Shown here: positions 16,264 through 24,026 of the stretch, in pieces
How the letters are laid out: each line of letters begins with the position of its first letter
How positions within the stretch are numbered: the first letter of the stretch is position 1
Position numbers and translations under genes: made by a program
Notes under the pieces: generated by a model
Seen by the model: the letters and a program-made list of their open reading frames with translations, nothing else
Databases searched by the model: none
What the model was told of the DNA's origin: nothing
Source: Oscillospiraceae bacterium
Lineage (GTDB): Bacteria > Bacillota > Clostridia > Oscillospirales > Oscillospiraceae
Length of the DNA stretch: 47,912 nt
Reading direction: 5' to 3'
Assembly (NCBI GenBank): GCA_017428565.1
Contig: JAFRQP010000078.1
Span: 1 to 47,912 of the forward strand

Positions 16264-17505
16264 TCAGAGCTCCGGGTACAGGGGGAAGCGGCGGCAAAGC
16301 TCGATCATTTCCTCCCGCACCTGGGGCACGGCGGCCTCCCCCTCGTCCATCAGGCGGGCGATGGCGGCGCCGATGCGGCGCATCTCCTCCTCCTTCATGC
16401 CCCGAGTGGTGACGGCAGGGGTGCCGAAGCGCATGCCGCTGGTCTGCCGCATGGACTGGGTGTCGAAGGGGATGGTGTTCTTGTTGGCGGTGATATTGGC
16501 CTTGTCCAGCAGCTCCTGCACCTCATGGCCGGTCTTGCCCCGGCTCATGGTGTCGGCCAGCATGAGATGGTTGTCCGTGCCGCCGGAGACCAGGCGCACG
16601 CCCCGGCTCCGCAGCTCCTCGGCCAGGGCGGCGGCGTTTTTCAGGATCTGGCCCTGGTAGGCGCGGAATTCCGGCGTCAGCGCCTCCCCGAAGCAGACGG
16701 CCTTGGCCGCGATGATGTGCATCAGCGGGCCGCCCTGGGTGCCGGGGAACACGCCGGAGTTGATCTTCTTTTTCAGCTCCTCCTTGCAGAGGATCAGGGC
16801 GCCCCGGGGACCCCGCAGGGTCTTGTGGGTGGTGGTGGTCACCACATGGGCGTAGGGCACCGGGTTGGGGTGCAGCCCCGCGGCCACCAGACCCGCGATG
16901 TGGGCCATGTCCACCATGAGCCAGGCGCCCACCTCGTCCGCGATCTGGCGCATGGTCTTGAAGTCGATGAAGCGGGGATAGGCGCTGCCGCCGGCGATGA
17001 TCAGCCTGGGGCGGGCCTCCTTGGCCTTGTCCCGCACCTTGTCATAGTCGATGGTTTCGGTCTCCCGATCCACGCCGTAGAACTGGGCGTTGAAATACTT
17101 GCCGGAAATGGAAGCCCGGGAGCCGTGGGTCAGATGACCGCCGTGGGTCAGATCCATGCCCAGGATGGTGTCGTGGGGCTGGAGCAGGGCGATATATACA
17201 GCCATGTTGGCGTTGGAGCCGGAGTGGGGCTGGACGTTGGCGTGCTCGGCGCCGAAGAGCTTCTTGGCCCGCTCGATGGCCAGATACTCCACCTCGTCCA
17301 CATACTGGCAGCCGCCGTAGTAGCGGGCGGCGGGGTAGCCCTCGGCGTACTTGTTGGTCAGATGGCTGCCCATGGCCTGCAGCACGGCGGGGCTGACAAA
17401 GTTCTCCGAGGCGATCAGCTCGATATGATCCCGCTGGCGCTGCAGCTCCCGCATCATGGAGGCGTAGAGCTCCGGGTCCTGTCTCTTGATGATTTCATAG
17501 CTCAT
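16264..17505 (-). CDS. glyA: Serine hydroxymethyltransferase
   Basis: A PLP enzyme interconverting serine and glycine with tetrahydrofolate, the main source of one-carbon units. The 413-residue protein has ENFVSP near the N-terminus, [23 protein letters not shown], and the PLP lysine in [13 protein letters not shown] (Lys228). The C-terminal segment has the family's [15 protein letters not shown] lies upstream of ATG 17505. A perfect-consensus promoter stands 37 bases upstream. The acetyltransferase gene follows in the same operon. Confidence 0.96.
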   Translation of the reverse strand: MSYEIIKRQDPELYASMMRELQRQRDHIELIASENFVSPAVLQAMGSHLTNKYAEGYPAARYYGGCQYVDEVEYLAIERAKKLFGAEHANVQPHSGSNANMAVYIALLQPHDTILGMDLTHGGHLTHGSRASISGKYFNAQFYGVDRETETIDYDKVRDKAKEARPRLIIAGGSAYPRFIDFKTMRQIADEVGAWLMVDMAHIAGLVAAGLHPNPVPYAHVVTTTTHKTLRGPRGALILCKEELKKKINSGVFPGTQGGPLMHIIAAKAVCFGEALTPEFRAYQGQILKNAAALAEELRSRGVRLVSGGTDNHLMLADTMSRGKTGHEVQELLDKANITANKNTIPFDTQSMRQTSGMRFGTPAVTTRGMKEEEMRRIGAAIARLMDEGEAAVPQVREEMIELCRRFPLYPEL

Positions 17506-17541
17506 GGCTTGTTTTCTCTCCGTTTTGTAAGAATCCGCTTG

Positions 17542-17570
17542 ATTATACCGCCCCTCCCCGCCGCTGTCAA
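17542..17570 (-). promoter_or_regulatory. Consensus sigma-A promoter of glyA
   Basis: On the minus strand TTGACA (17565-17570) and TATAAT (17542-17547) are separated by exactly 17 bases. Both hexamers match consensus fully. The leader before the glyA ATG is short, with no riboswitch-like structure seen. Confidence 0.85.
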
Positions 17571-17676
17571 CAACGGATCAAAGCCGCCTGGAAAGATTCT
17601 TTCGCGCCCGGCAGCGCCCGGTTTTTATGAAAAATCATCCTAAGCGCCGCCGATCGGATGCTCATGACGGAGCGCC

Positions 17677-17703
17677 ATCACCGGATTTGAACCACGGCCT
17701 GTG
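17677..17703 (-). pseudogene. tRNA-Pro 3'-half remnant (degenerate)
   Basis: On the minus strand this reads CACAGGCCGTGGTTCAAATC followed by CGGTGA. It resembles the tRNA-Pro segment CAAGAGGCCGCTGGTTCAAATCC with small gaps. The T-stem no longer pairs well and no acceptor arm remains. It looks like a scar of an older integration. Confidence 0.4.
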
Positions 17704-17743
17704 CGGCGATGGACGCCGCCCAGGCCGCTCCGCGGCCATGGAT

Positions 17744-17793
17744 TGAAAGGGCAAGAGGCCGCTGGTTCACGAAGCTATCTCCCGAAACCAAAT
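17744..17793 (+). pseudogene. Inverted tRNA-Pro 3'-half remnant
   Basis: On the plus strand TTGAAAGGGCAAGAGGCCGC continues into TGGTTCA. CAAGAGGCCGCTGGTTCA (17752-17769) is an exact 18-base match to the tRNA-Pro(GGG) sequence, but in the opposite orientation to attL, where the complement lies at 17846-17863. The rest of the T-arm and acceptor is degenerate. Confidence 0.45.
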
Positions 17794-17830
17794 AAAAGAG
17801 GGTATCTTTCGATACCCTCTTTTATTTGGT
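17787..17830. terminator. Perfect 20-bp-arm hairpin, ancestral tRNA-Pro terminator
   Basis: ACCAAATAAAAGAGGGTATC (17787-17806) and its exact complement (17811-17830) flank a TTTC loop. The ACCAAAT end overlaps attL, where it would follow the tRNA CCA end. It therefore looks like the original terminator of tRNA-Pro, now separated from it by the island. It also works as a boundary for glyA upstream transcription. Confidence 0.8.
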
Positions 17831-17872
17831 CCGAGTGACTGGATTTGAACCAGCGGCCTCTTGAACCCCATT
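17824..17872. repeat. attL, 49-bp direct repeat
   Basis: Identical to 40963-41011. It starts ATTTGGTCCGAGTGACTGG and ends CTTGAACCCCATT. It covers the CCA end, acceptor 3' strand, T-arm, variable loop and anticodon 3' half of tRNA-Pro, stopping in the anticodon loop, a usual crossover region for tyrosine integrases. Confidence 0.92.
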
Positions 17873-17974
17873 GAGCACCTTGCAACTTTATGCGGCATAA
17901 AAGTTCACGAAAATGCGCAAATCGAATTATTTTAAGAACTATATTTAATGTTTAGAACATTGCGTTTCTCCTTC

Positions 17975-18040
17975 ATTCCAGTCATTTTTACAGTCGCCTT
18001 GGGTTTGACTGGAACACGAATCAAACTATTGACTGGAACA
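17975..18040. promoter_or_regulatory. Candidate integrase arm-binding repeats, left end
   Basis: TTGACTGGAACA occurs twice (18005-18016 and 18029-18040, 24 bases apart), and ATTCCAGTCA occurs inverted at 17975-17984. The same word (GTTCCAGTCA, ATTCCAGTC) appears twice at the other end, 40881-40900. An arm-site role is inferred from position and repetition. Confidence 0.5.
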
Positions 18041-18066
18041 GATTTTTTAACGAAGAAGGAGTATAA

Positions 18067-18363
18067 TTATGACCATTCAATACCACAAATCTGGGGACTA
18101 TTATCTCCCAAAGCAATGGCCAAAAAGCCGCGCCTTGCCATTTCCTGTGCGTAGAGGCCCGAGGACTGTTCCTTGCAGGCACCGAACGGACCGGATACGG
18201 CGACGGCCGGGAGCTTGCCTTCCGCGTTTTTGGGCATATACATATCCGCCGCGAGGGTGATGCCGAAGTGATTGGCAAAGGTCACCTTGCTATGGTCCAC
18301 ATCCTCGCTTTTGAGGAACACCTTGTCCCATTCCCGGGTGGGTATGATGTTGTTACTGTTCAT
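18067..18363 (-). pseudogene. Truncated alpha/beta hydrolase (N-terminal fragment)
   Basis: Residues 1-85 look like the start of a secondary-metabolite or YcjY-type alpha/beta hydrolase: FANHFGITLAADMYMPKNAE, then LPAVAVSGPFGACKEQSSGL and YAQEMARRGFLAIA. Normally DPSFTGES-type sequence and the catalytic triad follow. Here the frame instead runs into 13 unrelated residues and stops. The nucleophile serine, aspartate and histidine are all missing, so it cannot be active. No good ribosome site precedes ATG 18363. It abuts the left end of the island, so element rearrangement probably removed the rest. Confidence 0.65.
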
Positions 18364-18377
18364 AACTAATTATACCA

Positions 18378-18416
18378 AAAATCAGCCGGATTTTCTATAT
18401 TTCCGGCTGACTTTTT
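18378..18416. terminator. Hairpin with T-rich flanks
   Basis: AGCCGGA (18384-18390) pairs with TCCGGCT (18402-18408). GACTTTTTG follows on the plus strand and GATTTTTGG on the minus strand, so it could terminate in both directions. Confidence 0.5.
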
Positions 18417-18424
18417 GAACTTTT

Positions 18425-18475
18425 TCGTGAAAAAGAACGACGCAACAGACTTGATTGTCCTTGCGTCGTTCTTTT
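18425..18475 (-). terminator. Terminator after the C69 dipeptidase gene
   Basis: AAAGAACGACGCAA (18432-18445) pairs with TTGCGTCGTTCTTT (18461-18474), a perfect stem of 14 bp. On the minus strand the 3' arm ends in CTTTTTC. It lies 43 bases after the dipeptidase stop. Confidence 0.8.
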
Positions 18476-18517
18476 CATTTTCATAGGGACTTTTTTTACC
18501 GCCCCAATTTCTTCCCT

Positions 18518-19981
18518 TCAGTTGTCGGAAAGGCGGAAGCCGTTCTTCATGCTCTCGCTCGCAGTCTGAAGCACTTTGTTCAGCGTTTTTACCGTCTCTT
18601 CCCGACACATGTCACAGAGTTTTCGGTTGGCTTCTTCCGTCCGAGAGAAGTCTCCGCTCTCCGCCATTATTCGGTCATATTCCCGCACAAGCTGCCTGCC
18701 GCGAATGTTCACGGCATCCTGATAACGCTCAATATCCTGAGAGGCGGCGGCAAAGCACTTGTCCGCCAAAGCGTTGATGAGCCGGCTGCTCCAGAAGAGA
18801 TTGTCCGTGGACGCATCCAGCGTCACCCTGCTGAGGTAGTCCGGCATTTTTGATGCATTCGCGTACACCGGGAGCCAGCAGGAGAAGGTCGTGGAGCCAA
18901 AGCAGATCCATTCCAGACCTTTGAGCGCTTCCGGTGCGTCCGGGCGAATCTGGCAGATGGAAGTGACGCCGGTACGGTTGATGCCGATGGAGCGGTACAT
19001 GCCGCGCTTTCCAGTGTCCTGGGCGGTATAGGGGTTATACGGTGTTCCCTGGTAATGCCCGGAGAGCAGGTACTGCACATCCTCAACGGCAACTTTGCGG
19101 TCCGGAACTAGCGACCAGGGGATGTGATCGCTCTCGGGAGTAAACTCCGCGTTCTCTCCGTCCCAGCGGTGGGAATACGGCGTCAGATAACGGCCCATAA
19201 ACCAGGCGCGGGGCGTATTGTAAATGTGATCCATATCCCGATGGGCGCCGAAGATCTCCCGCGGGTTGAAAACGCTGTTCTGATTGCAATCCAGATGATT
19301 CTCCGCGATGAATTCCCGCAGATCCGCCGAGCAGAGATTCGCTTTCTGCGCGCCGAAGGCATCTTTCAAATCAAAGCCGTCCATCCCAAACTGATTCGGG
19401 TTGATCACGACGGCTTCTTCCGGGATGCGCCTTGCCATCCAGTGGTGTCCGCCGATGGTCTCCAGCCACCAGACTTCGTTTTCATCGTTGAAGGCGATGC
19501 CGTTGGACTCATAGGTGCCGTACTGCTCCAGCAATGTGCCCAGGCGCAGCACGCCTTCACGGGCGCTGCGGATATAAGGCAGAATAAGAACGACAAGGTC
19601 TTCTTCCCCAATCCCGCCGGGAATATCCTTCTCCCGCCGGGAGGGGGCTTTTTTGTATTCCACCAGCGGGTCGGCCGCGAGGACGCGGGGATTTGTGGTG
19701 ATGGTCTCGGTAGCGGTCATACCGACGTTTGCCGCGTTGATGCCGGTAGCGGCCCAGACGCCCTGCTTCGGGTCGACGCTGGGGCAGGCGGTGTAGCGTA
19801 GAGGGTGGTCCGGCAGTAATATTTCCAGATGTGACAGAATGGTACGATACTTTTTCGGCTGTTTCTTCGGCTCAACCACAACCAGCTTCTTTACATCGAA
19901 GTGGCCGTCGTCCGTCCGGGCGATCATGGTGGAGCCGTCGTTGCTGGCTTTTCTGCCAACCAGAACAGTTGTACAGGACAT
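18518..19981 (-). CDS. C69 family dipeptidase (PepD-type)
   Basis: A 487-residue N-terminal-nucleophile hydrolase that cleaves dipeptides. The start MSCTTVLVGRKASNDGSTM is the diagnostic region: Cys3 would become the catalytic N-terminal nucleophile after processing, and ASNDGSTMIARTDD is the family's conserved block. Further motifs are YTACPSV, GIAFNDENEVWWLETIGGHHW and a C-terminal helical region. AGGAG lies 9 bases before ATG 19981. It sits on the same strand as the RidA-like gene and an aminotransferase remnant, and is probably read from the regulated promoter at 20819-20847. The closest kin are lactic and clostridial cytoplasmic dipeptidases. Confidence 0.9.
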   Translation of the reverse strand: MSCTTVLVGRKASNDGSTMIARTDDGHFDVKKLVVVEPKKQPKKYRTILSHLEILLPDHPLRYTACPSVDPKQGVWAATGINAANVGMTATETITTNPRVLAADPLVEYKKAPSRREKDIPGGIGEEDLVVLILPYIRSAREGVLRLGTLLEQYGTYESNGIAFNDENEVWWLETIGGHHWMARRIPEEAVVINPNQFGMDGFDLKDAFGAQKANLCSADLREFIAENHLDCNQNSVFNPREIFGAHRDMDHIYNTPRAWFMGRYLTPYSHRWDGENAEFTPESDHIPWSLVPDRKVAVEDVQYLLSGHYQGTPYNPYTAQDTGKRGMYRSIGINRTGVTSICQIRPDAPEALKGLEWICFGSTTFSCWLPVYANASKMPDYLSRVTLDASTDNLFWSSRLINALADKCFAAASQDIERYQDAVNIRGRQLVREYDRIMAESGDFSRTEEANRKLCDMCREETVKTLNKVLQTASESMKNGFRLSDN

Positions 19982-20078
19982 GAAAATGTTCTCCTTTTTC
20001 AGAAGTGCGTTAGTATACCCTGAAATGACTACACAAATTTTCTTCAAAAAGTACTTGACTTTTTATAGTTGGTCACCT

Positions 20079-20288
20079 CTAGCCATGCACGGCCAGGTTG
20101 CTCCGGCCGCGTACGATCTCTACAAACGCCTCGTCGACCTCAGCCGGCGCAGGGATAGATGGATTGCCTATGGAGTAATCGTACACTTTTTCTGCGCCCA
20201 AAACAACCGCCTGGCGCAACCCGTATTCAAAAAGCTCCCGGATGCAGGAGCGCTTTTTTCCAAGCGCCGCCATTTTTTCATTTACCAT
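20079..20288 (-). pseudogene. Truncated PLP-dependent aminotransferase (N-terminal fragment)
   Basis: About 69 residues match the start of class I/II aminotransferases of the type MVNEKM-x-ALG-x-[KR]-RS-x-IRELFEYG; DYSIGNPSIPAP is also present. After NLAVHG the frame meets a stop (TAG), and the PLP-binding lysine domain is gone. It lies 43 bases after the RidA-like gene, with GGTGAG before ATG 20288, so it was once the second gene of that operon. A deletion has joined its 5' end to the region before the C69 gene. Confidence 0.7.
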
Positions 20289-20331
20289 CAAAACTCACCA
20301 TCCTGTTAAAAGGCTCTCCCTTTGATCCATG

Positions 20332-20787
20332 TCAGATTTCAATGATTGCTTCAATCTCAACCGGGGCGTCCATCGGAAGCTGATTGACCCCTACTGCAGT
20401 GCGAGAATGACGACCGGCCTCGCCAAAAACATCATACAGGAGCTGAGAGGCGGCATTCACAACAATGTGTTGCTGGTTGAAGCCGGTTTTGCTGTTGACG
20501 AAGGCCTGTACCTTCACAACATTTTTGACCCGGTCGAGGTCGCCGAGATAAGCCCGCAGTGCGGAAAGCATATTGACGATGCATAGCCGCGCGGCCTCCT
20601 GCGCTTCTTCCAGCGAGACCTCTGCTCCTACATGGCCGGGAAAGCGCATAGCGCCATCGAACATCGGCACCTGACCGGCAACGAACAGAGCGTTGCCAAG
20701 CTGGCGGACGGGAAGATACAGCGCTTTTGGAGGGGAAGCCTCCGGCAGGCGGATACCAAGTTCCTCAATTCTTTTTTCAATCATCAT
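20332..20787 (-). CDS. RidA-family protein (island copy)
   Basis: A 151-residue member of the longer RidA/YjgF branch, starting MMIEKRIEELGIRLPEA. It has LPVRQLGNALFVAGQVPMF and QEAARLCIVNMLSALRAYLG, and ends in VNQLPMDAPVEIEAI. The usual catalytic arginine region reads RHSRTAVGVNQLP. GGAG lies 9 bases before the first ATG. It probably detoxifies imines made by the island's deaminase or aminotransferase, or acts on a related deaminated intermediate. It is divergent from the YitT gene across an operator/promoter region with repeated TTGTCAAT. Confidence 0.87.
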   Translation of the reverse strand: MMIEKRIEELGIRLPEASPPKALYLPVRQLGNALFVAGQVPMFDGAMRFPGHVGAEVSLEEAQEAARLCIVNMLSALRAYLGDLDRVKNVVKVQAFVNSKTGFNQQHIVVNAASQLLYDVFGEAGRHSRTAVGVNQLPMDAPVEIEAIIEI

Positions 20788-20818
20788 AATAGTTGGCTCC
20801 TTTGTTTGAGATGAATGC

Positions 20819-20847
20819 AGTATAGTTCAGTGAAAACAATTTGTCAA
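20819..20847 (-). promoter_or_regulatory. Promoter of the RidA-dipeptidase arm
   Basis: On the minus strand TTGACA (20842-20847) and TATACT (20819-20824) are 17 bases apart. The -35 element lies inside the inverted repeat at 20841-20860. Confidence 0.75.
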
Positions 20848-20869
20848 TAGCAATTGACAAATTGTCAAT
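20841..20869. promoter_or_regulatory. Operator: overlapping TTGTCAAT / ATTGACAA palindromes
   Basis: TTGTCAAT (20841-20848), ATTGACAA (20853-20860) and TTGTCAAT (20862-20869) form two overlapping palindromes with 4- and 1-base centres. The rightward -35 candidate TTGACA (20854-20859) of the YitT operon, with TACGGT 17 bases on, is also covered. The same motif lies at 29461-29481. Confidence 0.7.
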
Positions 20870-20909
20870 ATTGTGATACGGTATCCTCAACTTTGCTGGA
20901 GGTAGCGAA

Positions 20910-21812
20910 ATGCAAAACGGAAGCATCCTAAAAAAGAATTTAAACGCAGCGGCTTCTCTTCTGTTGGGAAACGCTCTCATTGCAATCAGTGTTCTTCTGT
21001 TTATTCGCCCAACGGGGATTATTCTGGGAGGCTCAACCGGGATCGGTCTGTCGCTTTCGCACTATTTCGGCCTGAATCCCGTCTGGGGGATTGCTGTGGC
21101 AAACGGACTTTTCCTGCTATTGGGGACCCTGGCGAAAGGAAAAACGCTGTTTATTGGCTCAGTTGCCAGTTCTATCCTGTATCCCCTGATCCTGGCGCTG
21201 GCAGAGCGGTTGCCGGTGAGCTGGCCGCTTGTTCAGGATCTTTTTCTTGCCGCAGTGATGGGCGCAGCCCTGATGGGATGCGGTGTGGGTCTGATTGTGC
21301 GAAGCGGCGGAGCATCCGGCGGTACGGATAATCTTGCCCTTGCCATTGGTCATTGGACACATCTTCCGGTTGCTCCGCTGCTGATTCTGTGTGATGTGCT
21401 GGTGCTGCTCCCGCAGGCCTTCTTTTCCAGCTTTGAACAGATCCTGTATGGGATTGTTTTTTCCGTAATGACGTCCTTTACCCTCAACCGCGTGATGATT
21501 TTGGGACAATCACAGCTTCAACTGTTTGTCATCTCAGAGAACAATCAGCGGATTCGTCAGAAGCTGCTCCATGAACTGAATATGGGGCTGACGATGCTTC
21601 AGGTTGAAACCGGAATACGCGGGACCAGGCAGGAGGCGATTCTCGCTGTCATTCATCCTCGCGCACTCTATCAGGTAACGGAAATGATTCATGCAGAGGA
21701 CCCGCGGGCATTCATTTCCATTGTGCAGGTCAAGGAAGTGCGAGGCCAGGGCTTCACGTTCGCGCGGGAACAATACCGGCCGGCGGAGCTGCAAAGCACA
21801 CAGGCAGGCTGA
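20910..21812 (+). CDS. YitT family membrane protein
   Basis: A 300-residue protein with about five membrane helices in residues 10-175, including LLGNALIAISVLLFI, GIAVANGLFLLLGTLA and LFLAAVMGAALMGCGVGLIV, followed by a cytoplasmic DUF2179 domain (from about residue 210: QLFVISENNQRIRQKLLHEL and EAILAVIHPRALYQVTEMI). The family motif R-SGGASGGTD is present. Transport activity is suspected for the family but the substrate is unknown. GGAGG lies 7 bases before ATG 20910. It is the first of five tightly packed genes (20910-28046), so it could export or import a compound handled by the peptidases. Confidence 0.88.
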   Translation: MQNGSILKKNLNAAASLLLGNALIAISVLLFIRPTGIILGGSTGIGLSLSHYFGLNPVWGIAVANGLFLLLGTLAKGKTLFIGSVASSILYPLILALAERLPVSWPLVQDLFLAAVMGAALMGCGVGLIVRSGGASGGTDNLALAIGHWTHLPVAPLLILCDVLVLLPQAFFSSFEQILYGIVFSVMTSFTLNRVMILGQSQLQLFVISENNQRIRQKLLHELNMGLTMLQVETGIRGTRQEAILAVIHPRALYQVTEMIHAEDPRAFISIVQVKEVRGQGFTFAREQYRPAELQSTQAG

Positions 21813-21874
21813 CACGCACAATGAACTGCAATCGGGTTTGCGTTTTTTAAATAGAGAAAGGAACGGGACAAACG

Positions 21875-23068
21875 ATGGGTATTATTGATGAAACGGTTAA
21901 GCGGCAGGATATCGGGAATATGAAAGACCTCATCACGCCTGATGTGCTGAAGCAGCATGGGATTGTCAGTTTCGCCGCTGCGGAGATGGACTTTAAGACC
22001 GCCCCATCCGTTATGGAATCCATTAGCGCCATAGTGCAGCGCGGGATCTACGGGTTTACCATTCCCACCCGGGAATACTACGACGCCGTGATCTGGTGGC
22101 ATCGGGAGATGCGTGACTGGGCGATTCAAAAAGAGTGGATTGTACCCACGCTTGGAACCATCTATTCCGTGGCGGAAGCGATTCGAATGACAAGCCACGA
22201 AGGGGAGAGCATCATTGTTCAGACGCCGGTATATTATCGCTACGAGCAGGCTGCCCGACGCCAGAACCGGAAGACGGTTCATAACCGGCTGAAAATTGTG
22301 AACGGGCGCTACGAGATGGATTTTGCCGATCTGGAAGAGAAGATGGCTGATCCGAATAACAAACTGCTGATCCTCTGTAATGCCCATAATCCAATCGGGC
22401 GTGTCTGGACAAGGCAGGAACTTCAGGAAGTCGCAAGAATCTCCCGAAAGTACGAAAAGCTTGTCCTCAGCGACGAAATCTTTGGCGAGATGGTTTTCAC
22501 AGGACAGAGCGCGACGCCGTACGCCTCGATTCCCGAGGGACAGGACTATGCGATCACAGTCACTTCGCTGGGGAAAGCCTTTAATTTTACCGGGGTGAAT
22601 CATGCGCATGCCATCATTCCTAATGAACGTCTTCGTGCGCGCTTTGAGATGCAAAAATACGCCGATCACTACGGAAGCGTCGGCCCGTTTGAGTATGCCG
22701 CCGTATTGGGCGCCTATTCTGAAGCCGGCAGGCAGTGGTTTGAAGCGGTGCGGGATTACATCGGAGGAAACGCCGAATATACCGCGCAGTTCCTGCGATC
22801 CAGACTTCCCCAGACGCATCTTTTCGCAACCGAGGGCACCAGCGTCTGCTGGGTGGACTGGAGTTTTCTCGGCCTGCAGGGGCAGGCATTGCACGACTTC
22901 TTTCTCCATGAGGCGCTGTTTGCGGTGGAAACCGGGGAAGTTTACGGGGAGGGCTGCGGAAGCATGACCCGCATAAACCTGTCAAGTCCGAGGAAACAGG
23001 TTCAGGACGCTCTGGAGCGGGTGTATGCCGCCATTGAGAAAAAGGGATTTGCGCATGAAGCTGTTTGA
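21875..23068 (+). CDS. MalY/PatB family PLP aminotransferase (C-S lyase type)
   Basis: A 397-residue fold-type I PLP enzyme. Family landmarks are FAAAEMDFKTAP near the N-terminus, YGFTIPT, CNAHNPIGRVW, the SDEIFGEMVF aspartate motif and the PLP lysine in TSLGKAFNFTG. MalY/PatB proteins often cleave cystathionine or other cysteine conjugates to pyruvate, ammonia and a thiol, while some are true aminotransferases. The motif set does not decide between them. AAAGGA lies before ATG 21875. Its 3' end overlaps the M19 dipeptidase gene by 14 bases, so they are coupled. An enamine product would suit the island RidA. Confidence 0.88.
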   Translation: MGIIDETVKRQDIGNMKDLITPDVLKQHGIVSFAAAEMDFKTAPSVMESISAIVQRGIYGFTIPTREYYDAVIWWHREMRDWAIQKEWIVPTLGTIYSVAEAIRMTSHEGESIIVQTPVYYRYEQAARRQNRKTVHNRLKIVNGRYEMDFADLEEKMADPNNKLLILCNAHNPIGRVWTRQELQEVARISRKYEKLVLSDEIFGEMVFTGQSATPYASIPEGQDYAITVTSLGKAFNFTGVNHAHAIIPNERLRARFEMQKYADHYGSVGPFEYAAVLGAYSEAGRQWFEAVRDYIGGNAEYTAQFLRSRLPQTHLFATEGTSVCWVDWSFLGLQGQALHDFFLHEALFAVETGEVYGEGCGSMTRINLSSPRKQVQDALERVYAAIEKKGFAHEAV

Positions 23069-24026
23069 CCTGCACTGCGACACGCTATTGCGCTGCTATC
23101 TGGAAAACTGCGGCCTCTGCCGAAATGACGGTCATCTGGATCTGGAAAAAATGGAACGCGGCGGGGCCCTTGCACAGTGCTTTGCGATCTTCCTCCCGTT
23201 TGAAGGCCTGCTCCGGGATGGCAGGCGCCTGAGGCCGTACGAGCTTTTTCAGGACATCCACCGGCTGTATGAACGGGAGATGGAGCAAAATGCGGGGCGC
23301 ATTGCCCCGACCCGAACGCTGCAGGAGCTGAAGGCACATCAGGCTGCCGGGGTGATCTCTTCCGTTCTGACGGTTGAAGACGGCGCGCTGCTGGAGGGCC
23401 GTCTGGAGCGTGTGAAAGAACTTTATGAAAAGGGCGTGCGCATGCTGACGCTGACGTGGAACTATGACAATTGCATTGGCAGTCCGAACAGCGCAAAGCC
23501 CGTGGAACATGCAAAAGGTCTCAAGCTCTTTGGGTTTCAGGTTCTGGAAGAAATGGAACGGCTTGGAATGGTTGTGGATGTGTCTCATCTTTCAGAGGGC
23601 GGCTTCTGGGATGTGGCGCGGGTCAGCAGAAAACCCTTTGTCGCTTCCCATTCCTGCGCACGCGCCCTGTGCGACCATCCGCGGAATCTGACAGATGCCC
23701 AGCTGCGTGCTCTGGCTGATCACGGCGGCGTAGTCGGCGTCAATTACAATGCGGAGTTTCTGCGCTGCAACAGCAAAAGAACCTGCGTAGACGATATCCT
23801 CCGGCACGTTGAATACATGCTGCAGGTCGCCGGGTCAGACGCTGTAGCATTGGGTTCGGACTTCGATGGAATCACCTGCGAACTTGAACTCGCTGATTAT
23901 GGAGAAACCGGAAAGCTGGTTCAGGCGTTAGCGCACCGGTACCCGGATTTTCTGGTTGAAAAGATCTGTTGCCAAAATGCGCTGCGCGTGTTGAAGGACT
24001 GCCTGGGAAGGAGGAACGACCAATGA
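23055..24026 (+). CDS. M19 family dipeptidase (renal dipeptidase type)
   Basis: A 323-residue zinc dipeptidase. The first metal site is HCD at residues 7-9 (FDLHCDTL). Later motifs are VDVSHLSEGGFWDV, ASHSCARALCDHPRNL and LGSDFDG, as in membrane dipeptidase. M19 enzymes cleave a broad set of dipeptides and tolerate a D-residue at the C-terminal side. No signal peptide is present, so it acts in the cytoplasm. The start at 23055 (MKLFDLHCDTL) has AAAGGG upstream and overlaps the aminotransferase end. Its stop overlaps the next ATG (ATGA, 24023-24026). Confidence 0.92.
   Translation: MKLFDLHCDTLLRCYLENCGLCRNDGHLDLEKMERGGALAQCFAIFLPFEGLLRDGRRLRPYELFQDIHRLYEREMEQNAGRIAPTRTLQELKAHQAAGVISSVLTVEDGALLEGRLERVKELYEKGVRMLTLTWNYDNCIGSPNSAKPVEHAKGLKLFGFQVLEEMERLGMVVDVSHLSEGGFWDVARVSRKPFVASHSCARALCDHPRNLTDAQLRALADHGGVVGVNYNAEFLRCNSKRTCVDDILRHVEYMLQVAGSDAVALGSDFDGITCELELADYGETGKLVQALAHRYPDFLVEKICCQNALRVLKDCLGRRNDQ

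Noticed and set aside
17877-17947. Second tRNA gene just inside attL
   Set aside because: After the 49-bp identity the sequence no longer forms an anticodon, D or acceptor arm.
17948-18154. Plus-strand frame of 68 codons at the left end of the island
   Set aside because: It overlaps the candidate arm repeats, has no ribosome site, and its second half is antisense to the hydrolase fragment.
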